From Paracoccus sp. MBLB3053 (lineage in GTDB: Bacteria > Pseudomonadota > Alphaproteobacteria > Rhodobacterales > Rhodobacteraceae), in contig NZ_JAVQLW010000001.1 in assembly GCF_031822435.1 (NCBI RefSeq), positions 999,501 through 1,063,500 on the forward strand: 64,000 nt of DNA, read 5' to 3'. The position numbers and the translations under genes were made by a program. The notes beneath the pieces were generated by a model. That model was given only the letters and a program-made list of their open reading frames with translations. It did no database searches and had not been told where the DNA came from. Each line of letters begins with the position of its first letter. The stretch's first letter is position 1. Of the stretch, positions 17,085 to 25,067 are shown in pieces.

Positions 17085-18277
17085 GTCTCTCCGTTCTTCT
17101 GGACAAGGCCTTCAAGTGCGGCATCGGCCGGCAGGCCAAGCGCCGCAAGCAGGGCGCCGAACTTGGCGCCTGTCTCGATCGTTTCGGATCGTGGGTCCGA
17201 GCCCGGAACGATTCCGGCCCCGGCGAAAAGCCTGGCGGTACTGCCGCTGATCTCGGCACAGCGAATGGCGACATACCAGGCGCCATCGCCCTTTGCGTCG
17301 CTCCAGCCGACTGCACCGGCATATAAGCCGCGCGGCACCTGCTCGATCGCCCGGATCACTTCGCGGGCCAATGGGACAGGCGTGCCGCAGACGGCCGGGG
17401 TGGGGTGAAGAAGCGATGCAATGACGACCGAAGGAATCGTCGGATCGCTCAACTTGCCTTCGATCCGCGTGCCAAGGTGCCACATGCTTTGCGTAGCGCT
17501 CAACGTCATGCCTTCGGGCGCCGAAAGTTGGGTGCATAGCGGGGCAAGCCGATCCATGATCGCCTCGACCACCAGCGCATGTTCCCGCCGGTCCTTGTCC
17601 GAGCGAAGCAGCAAGTTTCCGGCCGCGCGATCCTTGGTCCGGTCGGTCGCCCGGCGGGCCGATCCCGCAAGCGGATGCGAAATGACCGTCGCGTCGTTCT
17701 TGCTTGCCAGAAGTTCGGGTGTCGCACCGCACAGGACGCGCTCGCGCCCCTCGGGACAGGGAAGGGCGACCCGGAAGGCGGTGACTGCCGGATCGACCCC
17801 AAGCCGCGCCATAAGCGCATCGAGCGGGATTTCGCTGGCGGCCTGAACCAGCAGGCTGCGGGCCAGGACGACCTTTTCCAGACCGCCGGGCCACCCGTTG
17901 TCTCGTCGCATTCTTTCCAGTGCGACGGCCACCGATGCGGAAAAGTCCTCGGCCGAGGGTTCGGCGGCGATGCTGTAGCCTTGTGTCGCGATTGCCTCTG
18001 CCCGGTCGCATGCCGCGGGTCGCGCCGGCTCCGCGCACCAAAGACAGTCGGCTTCGGCGGGATCGAATGGCAGGGCGCCGCCAATCAGCGTGTCGGGCGA
18101 GGTATTCGCGCATGCCCGCTCGATCCGCTCGATCAGCGTGTCCGAGCGCCCGCGCGGCAACGGGTCGGCAACGCCGTTACCGACGATATGCCCAGTCGCG
18201 CCCTTGAACGAAAAACGGATGGACTGGGCCGAGATCTTGGGCACGGCCTCGGATGCCTTTGCAAATAGGTTGTTCAT
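17081..18277 (-). CDS. entC: Isochorismate synthase
   Basis: Converts chorismate to isochorismate, the first step of dihydroxybenzoate synthesis. 398 residues from ATG 18277; the open frame continues upstream but that part has no family likeness. Chorismate-enzyme signatures are present: KVVLARSLLV, TPELLASKNDATVISHPLAGSARRATD, HALVVEAIMDRLAPLC, HLGTRIEGKL, LHPTPAVCGTP and GLYAGAVGWSDAKGDGAWYVAIRCAEI, then FAGAGIVPGSDPRSE. First gene of the leftward ent unit; no strong ribosome site was seen. Confidence 0.94.
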   Translation of the reverse strand: MNNLFAKASEAVPKISAQSIRFSFKGATGHIVGNGVADPLPRGRSDTLIERIERACANTSPDTLIGGALPFDPAEADCLWCAEPARPAACDRAEAIATQGYSIAAEPSAEDFSASVAVALERMRRDNGWPGGLEKVVLARSLLVQAASEIPLDALMARLGVDPAVTAFRVALPCPEGRERVLCGATPELLASKNDATVISHPLAGSARRATDRTKDRAAGNLLLRSDKDRREHALVVEAIMDRLAPLCTQLSAPEGMTLSATQSMWHLGTRIEGKLSDPTIPSVVIASLLHPTPAVCGTPVPLAREVIRAIEQVPRGLYAGAVGWSDAKGDGAWYVAIRCAEISGSTARLFAGAGIVPGSDPRSETIETGAKFGALLAALGLPADAALEGLVQKNGET

Positions 18278-18636
18278 GGAAGATCTTGTCGATTTGAAAC
18301 GCAGCCGCTTGATCGCCTGCCGCAAGGCCCGAAGCGCGAATGACGCAAGCTGCGTCGGTCGAACTGCCGAAATGCGGGACTGCCCCCCTGATGAAAACGA
18401 GTTCCGGGTGGCGCTTCGAGCTTTGCCGGACACGGCTGTAAGGTTCGAAGGAAGCGGGTCCTGGGTCCCGCCGATTGGCTTCCCGCGCGCAAACTGTCAG
18501 ACGATCCAAACAAATTCAAGTAAATTAGTCAGGATTTCAAGGCAGCGTGGCGGGGTTTCGCTCGGCGTGGCGTCGGCGCTGGAACCGCAGGGTTGATCGG
18601 GTGTTGGCTCCGGGATCTGACAAGACCGAGGATGCG
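18278..18636. promoter_or_regulatory. Divergent control region of entC and the lipid-kinase gene
   Basis: 359 bp without a supported gene. Around 18511-18540 it turns AT-rich, and the minus strand there carries ATCCTGACTA (18535-18526) followed by ATTTACTTG. The same ten bases occur on the plus strand ahead of the ferric-siderophore uptake operon (20373-20382). The element lies about 250 bp upstream of entC and 100 bp upstream of the divergent kinase. The rest shows nothing notable. Confidence 0.4.
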
Positions 18637-19584
18637 ATGGAGAATGGGGCGGAACCGTACGATCTGGCGCGGGCAAGGGTCTGCGTGATCGTCAATATGG
18701 GCTCGGGGCGGCAAGCGGGGGAGAGCATCGCTGAACGCTTGCGCGAGGCACTTGATGGTCGCGTGGCGCAATTGGAATTCCGCCGCATCAAGAAGGGCAA
18801 TGATCTTCTGGCCATCGCTCGGGATGCCGTTGCCGATGGGTTCGATCTAATTGTCGCTGCGGGCGGAGATGGCACGCAGGCAGCAGTCGCCAGCGCCGTC
18901 GCCGGCAGCGGCGCGGTGATGGTCACGGTTCCCGGCGGCACGTTCAATTACTTCGCCCGCGATATCGGGGTGGGAGAAACCGTCGACGAAGCGCTTACCA
19001 TCTTTGAAGCCCCCGAGTTGCGCCGCATCCATGTCGGTGAGATGAACGGGCTGATCTTTCTCAACAATGTCAGCTTTGGCGCCTATCCCGAGATCCTCAA
19101 GCGACGCGAGAGCATCTATCGCAGATGGGGCCGGTCTCGCGTCGCGGCCTATTGGTCTGCAGTCGTTGCGCTGTGGAACCTTCGGCGCCCGCTTCTTCTG
19201 ACGGTGCGCACGGGCGGCACCGAACGGAAATTCACCACGGCGCTCGCCTTCGTCGCGAAAAGCGCCTACCAGTTGGAAACTTTCGGTCTCGAAGGCGCCG
19301 ATGCCATCCGCGAAGGTCGCGTCGCGCTGCTGGTCGCGCGGGCGCGCAGGCCAGGCCCCCTGGTGCGCGCGGCACTTCGTCTGGCATTCGGAAAATCGGC
19401 CCGATACGAAGATTTCGACATGATCGCAGCCGATGAAATCGAGCTCGAAACCTTTCCTCGGCACGAATACGTGGCCCATGACGGCGAGAAGCTCTGGATG
19501 GATTCGCCCTTTCAGGTCCGGGTTCGCAAGAACGACCTTGCGGTTCTCGTGCATGCCGATGCCGGGGGGCGGGGCAAGGGATGA
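18637..19584 (+). CDS. Diacylglycerol/lipid kinase family protein
   Basis: 315 residues from ATG 18637, chosen because GAGG lies 5 nt upstream; the frame is open 30 codons further up. DAGK catalytic motifs are visible: VIVNMGSGRQAGES, AAGGDGTQAAVASAV and the GGTFNYFARDIG loop, which replaces the usual GTxNDFAR. The family phosphorylates diacylglycerol, sphingoid bases or related lipids with ATP. It overlaps the next gene by 4 bp, and both lie between the ent genes and the siderophore importer; a link to iron is not shown. Confidence 0.82.
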   Translation: MENGAEPYDLARARVCVIVNMGSGRQAGESIAERLREALDGRVAQLEFRRIKKGNDLLAIARDAVADGFDLIVAAGGDGTQAAVASAVAGSGAVMVTVPGGTFNYFARDIGVGETVDEALTIFEAPELRRIHVGEMNGLIFLNNVSFGAYPEILKRRESIYRRWGRSRVAAYWSAVVALWNLRRPLLLTVRTGGTERKFTTALAFVAKSAYQLETFGLEGADAIREGRVALLVARARRPGPLVRAALRLAFGKSARYEDFDMIAADEIELETFPRHEYVAHDGEKLWMDSPFQVRVRKNDLAVLVHADAGGRGKG

Positions 19585-20372
19585 CACGGCTACTGCATCT
19601 TTCCGACCTGCATTTCGGATACGAACGGGAAGCCCTTGTCGAGCCGCTGCTTGATCGAGTGAATGCAGCCGGTGCGGATCTGGTCGTGGTCACGGGCGAT
19701 CTGACCCATCGCGGCCGTTCGGCGCAGTATCGCAAGGCGGCCGAGTTCCTGCGCCGGATCGAAGCGCCCCTGGTGGCGGTTCCGGGCAATCACGACATCC
19801 CGCTCTATCGTCTTACCGACCGGATGATGCAGCCCTATCGCCGCTACCGACGTGCCATTGCCGATAATCTTGAACCCATAGGCCATGTCGGAAACCTGCG
19901 CGTGCAGGGCGTGAACAGCGTAGATCCGATGGCTTGGCAGCGGGGCGTGCTGACTGCTGCACAGGTCAGGCGCGTTACCGATCACGTCGATCCGTCATGC
20001 TATAACATCGTCGCATTGCATCATCCCATGCAGCAGCGCCCCGAGGTCGACAAGGCGCTGATGCGCGGCGCGCCCGAGGCCTTGGCGCTGTTCGAACTGA
20101 AGGGCGTCGATGTCGTTCTGACGGGTCATCTTCATCTGTGGTTCGCGGGCGCTTTTCTGGGACCGGAAGGTCGGCCGCTGCTTCAGCTTCAGGCAGGGAC
20201 GGCGCTTTGTTCGCGCGAGGATGACCGGCAGAACGAATTCGCCGTGCTCGACTTTCGGGACGAGGAACTTCTTGTGGAACGGCATGTTGCGCCGATGGAC
20301 GAAACCGGGTTCAGGCCGCCGGAGTTGCTGCGCTTCGTGCGCACAAACGGGCTGTGGCAGCCCTGCCAATAG
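19581..20372 (+). CDS. Calcineurin-like metallophosphoesterase (CpdA-like)
   Basis: 263 residues with the full set of two-metal motifs: SDLHFG (residues 8-13), VVTGDLTHRG, VPGNHDIPL, VALHHP and LTGHLHLW. The layout is that of the CpdA/Icc group, which contains cyclic-nucleotide phosphodiesterases but also many uncharacterised members. The ATG overlaps the stop of the lipid-kinase gene, so the two probably work together, possibly on a lipid-phosphate substrate. Substrate is unknown. Confidence 0.85.
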   Translation: MTRLLHLSDLHFGYEREALVEPLLDRVNAAGADLVVVTGDLTHRGRSAQYRKAAEFLRRIEAPLVAVPGNHDIPLYRLTDRMMQPYRRYRRAIADNLEPIGHVGNLRVQGVNSVDPMAWQRGVLTAAQVRRVTDHVDPSCYNIVALHHPMQQRPEVDKALMRGAPEALALFELKGVDVVLTGHLHLWFAGAFLGPEGRPLLQLQAGTALCSREDDRQNEFAVLDFRDEELLVERHVAPMDETGFRPPELLRFVRTNGLWQPCQ

Positions 20373-20398
20373 ATCCTGACTATTTAGCTTAGTTTTCA
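20373..20398 (+). promoter_or_regulatory. Candidate iron-responsive element ahead of the siderophore uptake operon
   Basis: Starting directly after the phosphoesterase stop is ATCCTGACTA followed by TTTAGCTTAGTTTTCA. It contains ACTA and TAGT half-sites 7 bases apart. The first ten bases recur on the minus strand at 18535-18526, pointing to entC. GACTA half-sites are reminiscent of IscR-type operators, but I could not test this. The operon starts about 75 bp downstream. Confidence 0.4.
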
Positions 20399-20473
20399 CT
20401 GGACCTCGCCACGGCCAGCGGCTACGCCCGGCACGGTCAATATCCGGCAGTTGGGCATTAAGGAGTTCCGGTG

Positions 20474-21367
20474 ATGCGCGCCTTGGTAGTTTCGGCTTTT
20501 CTCGCTTTCTCGACGGTTGCGGTCAGCGCATCCGAAATCGCGGTTCCGACCGCAATTGGCGACGTCAGGATTTCCAGCACGCCGCAGAAGGTCGCGGTCT
20601 TCGACATCCCCGCCCTTGATACCCTGACGGCTCTGGGCGTGGAGCCCGCCGGCATTCCCGACAAGCTCTATGTCAAACACCTTTCGAATCTCTCCGGGAA
20701 CGCGACGGTGGTCGGCACGCTTTTCGAGCCCAATCTTGAGGCCCTTGCCGGGCTTGCGCCGGATCTGGTGATCGTGGGCGGCCGCTCGGCGGCGCAGAAA
20801 GGGGCAATCGAACAGGTCGCGCCGGCGATCGACATGACCATCGGCACCGATCTGCTCGCGGATGCGCGGGCGCGTATCGACGCGTTCGGCAGGCTTTTCG
20901 ACCGGCAGGACAAGGCGGCAGAGCTGCTCGCGACGATTGACCAGAAGGTCTCTGCGCTTGGCCAGGCCGGAAGGGACAAGGGCACCGCGCTGGTCTTGAT
21001 GACCAATGGCCCCAAGCTCGCGGCCTATGGCACGGGATCGCGTTTTGGCTGGATTCACGAAGCGACCGGAATGCCCGAGGCCAGCGGCAAGATCGAAACC
21101 GCCAATCACGGCGATGCCGTGAGCCATGAATTCGTGGCCGAGGCCAATCCCGATTGGTTGTTCGTCATCGATCGCGGCGCGGCCATCGGCGAGCAGGGCG
21201 ATTCCGCCGAAGCGACTTTGAAGAGCCCGCTGATCGAAGGCACGACGGCCTGGAAATCCGGTCATGTCGTCTACCTGAACTCTGCCGACGCCTATATCGC
21301 CGCAGGCGGGTACACAGCGACCGTGACTCTTCTTGATCAATTGGCCGAGGCCCTGACAGCCAAATGA
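20474..21367 (+). CDS. Ferric siderophore ABC transporter, periplasmic binding protein
   Basis: 297 residues from ATG 20474 (AAGGAG 8 nt upstream; a GTG at 20471 is also possible). Signal peptide MRALVVSAFLAFSTVAVSA, then the binding-protein fold: KVAVFDIPALDTLTALGVEPAGIP, VGTLFEPNLEALAGLAPDLVIVGGRSA, and VLMTNGPKLAAYGTGSRFGWIHEATG. These stretches match the FatB/CeuE/VctP group, which binds ferric catecholates. It leads a four-gene operon with 4- to 8-bp overlaps and follows the catechol-synthesis genes, so its cargo is probably the organism's own catechol siderophore or its fragments. Confidence 0.9.
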   Translation: MRALVVSAFLAFSTVAVSASEIAVPTAIGDVRISSTPQKVAVFDIPALDTLTALGVEPAGIPDKLYVKHLSNLSGNATVVGTLFEPNLEALAGLAPDLVIVGGRSAAQKGAIEQVAPAIDMTIGTDLLADARARIDAFGRLFDRQDKAAELLATIDQKVSALGQAGRDKGTALVLMTNGPKLAAYGTGSRFGWIHEATGMPEASGKIETANHGDAVSHEFVAEANPDWLFVIDRGAAIGEQGDSAEATLKSPLIEGTTAWKSGHVVYLNSADAYIAAGGYTATVTLLDQLAEALTAK

Positions 21368-22317
21368 GACCTCTGCCAGCGGGGCTAGTGGTGCTGGTCG
21401 TCCTGAGCTTCGCGAGCCTGACCGTCGGTGCGGCCAATGTCAGCATCCTTTCATCCGTCGAGGACCCCTGGGCCGCACTGATCCTGATGGAATCCCGGCT
21501 GCCGCGGACCCTGGCCGTCATCCTGACCGGGGCCGCTCTGGCGGTCGCGGGTGTCGTCCTGCAAGCGCTGGTCCGCAACCGCTTCGTCGGGCCCGAGACG
21601 ACGGGAACGGCCGAAAGCGCGGCGCTGGGTCTTTTGGCGATCACCTTGCTGTTCCCCGCTGCACCGGTCTGGGCCAGGATGATCGCCGCATCTCTTGCGG
21701 CCATGGCCGGGACGGCGCTTTTCGTCTGGATCATACGTCGCCTGCCCCTGCGCGAGGTCATGCTGGTGCCGATCGCGGGGCTCGTGCTGTCGGGTGTGAT
21801 CGGTTCGGTCGCCACTTTTATCGGGTGGCAGACCGATCTTCTTCAATACGTGAACGGCTGGCTGTTGTCGGGCGAATTCTCGGGCGTCATTGCCGGGCGC
21901 TACGAGCTGTTATGGGTTGCCGGCATCGCTGCCGCGCTGGCCTGGTTCGCGGCCGACCGCTTCGCCATCCTTGGCCTTGGCGATGAGGTGGCCACGGGAC
22001 TTGGCCTGTCACCGGGAAACGTGATGCGGCTTGGCCTTGCTGTCGTCGCTGTCGTCACCGCGATGGTCATCACGACCGTCGGGCTCATTCCCTTTGTCGG
22101 GCTGGTTGTTCCGAACCTCGTGGCGCGCGTCATGGGCGACAACTTGCGCGCATCTATCCCCGTGGTGGCGCTTTGGGGGGCGGTCCTGCTGCTGGCCTGC
22201 GACCTGATCGGGCGGCTGGTCCGCCATCCCTACGAAATTCCGGTCGGCACGGTTCTGGGCGTCGTCGGCGCGGCGATCTTTCTTTGGCTGCTTTATCGCA
22301 GGCCCGCCCATGCCTAG
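21364..22317 (+). CDS. Ferric siderophore ABC transporter, permease 1 (FecCD type)
   Basis: 317 residues, about nine hydrophobic helices. FecCD-family stretches: RLPRTLAVILTGAALAVAGVVLQALVRNRFVGPETTGTAESAALG, then YVNGWLLSGEFSGV and VITTVGLIPFVGLVVPNLVARVMGDNLR. It overlaps the binding-protein gene by 4 bp and permease 2 by 8 bp. Together they form the heterodimeric inner-membrane channel; corresponds to CeuB/VctD. Confidence 0.92.
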   Translation: MRPLPAGLVVLVVLSFASLTVGAANVSILSSVEDPWAALILMESRLPRTLAVILTGAALAVAGVVLQALVRNRFVGPETTGTAESAALGLLAITLLFPAAPVWARMIAASLAAMAGTALFVWIIRRLPLREVMLVPIAGLVLSGVIGSVATFIGWQTDLLQYVNGWLLSGEFSGVIAGRYELLWVAGIAAALAWFAADRFAILGLGDEVATGLGLSPGNVMRLGLAVVAVVTAMVITTVGLIPFVGLVVPNLVARVMGDNLRASIPVVALWGAVLLLACDLIGRLVRHPYEIPVGTVLGVVGAAIFLWLLYRRPAHA

Positions 22318-23263
22318 TCGGATGCTGCTAGGCCTGCTCGCGGCCGCGCTTGTCGGCCTTGGCGCGCTGTGGCTGCTCCAGGGATTGCCTGCGGGACAGG
22401 CCCGGGGCTTCATCCTGCACCTGAGGGCCGAGCGCCTGGCGGGTCTTGTTCTGGTCGGCATCGCGACGGGACTTTCGACCGTCATCTTCCAGACGGTCGC
22501 CGCGAACCGGGTGCTGACGCCGCAGATCATGGGGTTCGATGCGCTTTACATGCTGATCCAGACCCTGTTGGTGGCGACGCTTGGCATATCTGGTTTCGCC
22601 GCACTTCCGGTCTGGAGCAAGTTCCTGGGCGAAGTCGCTGTCTTGACCCTTCTTGCCACCGTTCTGTTCGGGACATTGCTGGGCCAGGGCGTGCGGGACA
22701 TCCCCCGCACGATCCTGACCGGGGTGATTCTGGGGATCATGTTCCGTTCGATCAACGCCTTTGTCGGGCGGGTGCTCGACCCGAATGAATACGCGGTTGT
22801 CCAACAGGCCAGCTTTGCAAGCTTCAGCAAGTTCGACGCGAGCCTGCTGCCCGCGGCGTTCATCCTGACGATGCTGGCGGCGGTTGTGGCGTGGCGTCTG
22901 GCCGATCGGCTTGACGTGCTGGCGCTGGGTCGCGAGACCGCGGTGCCCCTGGGGTTGCGCTATGGCCGGGTCGTGATCGTGGCATTGGCTCTGGTCGCGG
23001 TTCTGGTTGCGGTCGCAACCGCGCTTGTCGGGCCGGTGACTTTTTTCGGGCTGATCATCGCGGGGATCGCGCATGGCGTGATGCGCAGCGCCCGCCATGC
23101 GTTGCTTTTGCCCGCCGCGGCGATGATCGCCGCAATCACCCTGGTGCTTGGCCAGTTCGTCTTCGAGAGGCTGCTGGGTCAGGCCGGCTTCCTGTCGGTG
23201 GTCATCGAATTCGCGGGTGGCCTGTTCTTCCTGTTCCTTCTGATCCGGGGGCGTATCAGATGA
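22310..23263 (+). CDS. Ferric siderophore ABC transporter, permease 2 (FecCD type)
   Basis: 317 residues, highly hydrophobic. The conserved stretches are RAERLAGLVLVGIATGLSTVIFQTVAANRVLTPQIMGFDALYMLIQTLLV, typical of the CeuC/VctG partner permease, and VGPVTFFGLIIAGIAHGVM. It overlaps permease 1 by 8 bp and the ATPase gene by 4 bp. Second half of the channel for iron-catechol import. Confidence 0.92.
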   Translation: MPSRMLLGLLAAALVGLGALWLLQGLPAGQARGFILHLRAERLAGLVLVGIATGLSTVIFQTVAANRVLTPQIMGFDALYMLIQTLLVATLGISGFAALPVWSKFLGEVAVLTLLATVLFGTLLGQGVRDIPRTILTGVILGIMFRSINAFVGRVLDPNEYAVVQQASFASFSKFDASLLPAAFILTMLAAVVAWRLADRLDVLALGRETAVPLGLRYGRVVIVALALVAVLVAVATALVGPVTFFGLIIAGIAHGVMRSARHALLLPAAAMIAAITLVLGQFVFERLLGQAGFLSVVIEFAGGLFFLFLLIRGRIR

Positions 23264-24018
23264 TCCGAGTTTCCAATCTGTCCCATGCCATCCAGGGCGC
23301 GCCGATCCTGCAGGATATCAGCATCGAATTGCCGCAGGGCGCGATGACCGCGCTGATCGGCCCGAACGGGGCGGGCAAATCGACCCTGTTGCGCCTGATC
23401 GGGCGGCTGGAGCCGCTGCAGACCGGCTCGATCACGCTGGATGGCGAGGAGATCCGTCGAATTCCGACCGAGGCGCTGGCCCGGCGCATGGCCGTGCTGG
23501 GCCAACAGACGGCAGTCGCAAGCCGGCTGAGGTTGCGCGAACTCGTCGCCTTTGGTCGCTGGCCGCATCACCGCGGCAGGCCGCGGGCCGAGGACGGACG
23601 CATCGTCGAGGCGGCGCTTGTCGATTTCGCGCTGACCGGGCTCTCTGGACGATTTCTGGACGAGGTGTCGGGCGGGCAGGCGCAGCGCGCCTATCTGGCG
23701 ATGACCGTCGCGCAGGAAACCGAATGGCTCTTGCTGGACGAGCCGCTGAACAATCTCGACATGGCCCATGCGCGGGGCCTCATGGCCCGGCTTGGCACGC
23801 TGGTGCGCGAGGCCGGGAAAAGCGTCATCACCGTCATTCACGAGATCAACTATGCCGCCGCCTGGGCCGATCACGTCGTCGCCATGAAGGAAGGTCGCAT
23901 CGTCGCGCAGGGCAGCCCCGGCGAGGTATTGACCGAGGATGTGCTCTCGATGCTTTACGACACCCCCGTTGCTGTCAGCAGCCACCAGGGCCGACCGCTG
24001 ATCCTGCATCACGTCTGA
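23260..24018 (+). CDS. Ferric siderophore ABC transporter, ATPase
   Basis: 252 residues. Walker A GPNGAGKST, Q-loop GQQTAV, signature VSGGQAQR, Walker B LLLDEPLNNLD and switch His in VIHEINYAAAW are all intact. This is the CeuD/VctC-type ATPase that powers import by the two FecCD permeases. Last gene of the operon. No TonB-dependent receptor follows; the next gene is on the other strand. Confidence 0.94.
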   Translation: MIRVSNLSHAIQGAPILQDISIELPQGAMTALIGPNGAGKSTLLRLIGRLEPLQTGSITLDGEEIRRIPTEALARRMAVLGQQTAVASRLRLRELVAFGRWPHHRGRPRAEDGRIVEAALVDFALTGLSGRFLDEVSGGQAQRAYLAMTVAQETEWLLLDEPLNNLDMAHARGLMARLGTLVREAGKSVITVIHEINYAAAWADHVVAMKEGRIVAQGSPGEVLTEDVLSMLYDTPVAVSSHQGRPLILHHV

Positions 24019-24111
24019 GTCCCTGGGCCCGCATTTCCTGGTGCAGGCACGCTGGCCCGGCCCCATCGAGGGGTCGTGCCAGCGGGGTGCCTTCGGCCCC
24101 TGGTCGCGGCT

Positions 24112-24906
24112 TCACACCTTGGGTTCGACCCTGATCCGGGTGCCCCATGGGTCGACAAAGTCGGTCCCGCCAAGCGCTGCCCGCGCATCGGGATCGGCTT
24201 TCAGCACGATCTCGGACAGGCCGGTCGCGCCCTTGCTGCGCTTGCCCGCGCCACGGCTGTTCCAGATGTTCCCGGCGAGATGGTGGTGGTAACCGCCGCT
24301 GGCGAAGAAACTTGCCCCGAAGCGATGGGACGTGCGGTCAAGACCCAGCTCATTGATGTAGAAATCCTCGGCCTGGGCAACATCCCCGACCTGAAGATGA
24401 ACGTGACCCAGCACCGTGCCCGTGGCCGCGGTCGTCCAGCCGTCATCGCCGAGATCCAGAAGCCCCTGCAGATCCGCCGGCTTGGTGTCCATCTCGACTT
24501 CCGATCCGTGCCAGCGCCAATCCTTGCGGGGACGATCGACATAGACCTCGATGCCATTGCCTTCTGGATCATGCAGGTAGATCGCTTCGCTCACGAGGTG
24601 ATCGGAAGCACCGTCGAGCCCGATCCGTTGTTCTGCGACAAAACGCAGCCAGCTTCCCAGGGCGACGCGGTCGGGAAGCAGAAAGGCGGTGTGAAACAGC
24701 CCCGCCTCGTTCGGGCGATGGCGTGCGGACTTGTCCTGACGCAGGTCCAGCAGTGGTGTCCTGTCCACGCCCAGCACCAGTTCCTCACCGCTGCCAGACA
24801 GGCGCTGCAATCCGATGATGCGCTGGTAGAAATCGCCAACCGCGGCAATATCCTTGACGGTCAGCGCCACGCGGCCGACCTGAATGGGGGCGTCACTGCT
24901 TGCCAT
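24112..24906 (-). CDS. VOC-family protein, extradiol-dioxygenase-like (CatE type)
   Basis: 264 residues with two glyoxalase/dioxygenase-fold modules: VGRVALTVKDIAAVGDFYQRIIGLQ (module 1) and LGHVHLQVGDVAQAEDFYINELGLD (module 2). Likely metal ligands are His in GHVHLQV and in GGYHHHLAGNIW. The stretch HDPEGNGIEVYVDRPRKDW is common to CatE-like proteins of the catechol 2,3-dioxygenase group. AAGGAG lies well placed before ATG 24906. Activity cannot be told from sequence; its place after the catechol-siderophore importer is suggestive only. Confidence 0.8.
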   Translation of the reverse strand: MASSDAPIQVGRVALTVKDIAAVGDFYQRIIGLQRLSGSGEELVLGVDRTPLLDLRQDKSARHRPNEAGLFHTAFLLPDRVALGSWLRFVAEQRIGLDGASDHLVSEAIYLHDPEGNGIEVYVDRPRKDWRWHGSEVEMDTKPADLQGLLDLGDDGWTTAATGTVLGHVHLQVGDVAQAEDFYINELGLDRTSHRFGASFFASGGYHHHLAGNIWNSRGAGKRSKGATGLSEIVLKADPDARAALGGTDFVDPWGTRIRVEPKV

Positions 24907-25067
24907 GATGATCTCCTTTTTGCTGTCGACTGGAACTTAGGCCCCGATTTTATGTGTGATTATGGGCTCAATTCCGGGGATTATATCCCCCATATGGCGA
25001 CAATTTGCGCCGATTGCCTTCCGGCCGGGTTCAGAGCATGATGCGGAACCCATTTTGCCAAGAAAAG

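Noticed and set aside
18278..18433. N-terminal extension of entC
   Set aside because: The added 52 residues do not resemble isochorismate synthases, and ATG 18277 gives the usual length.
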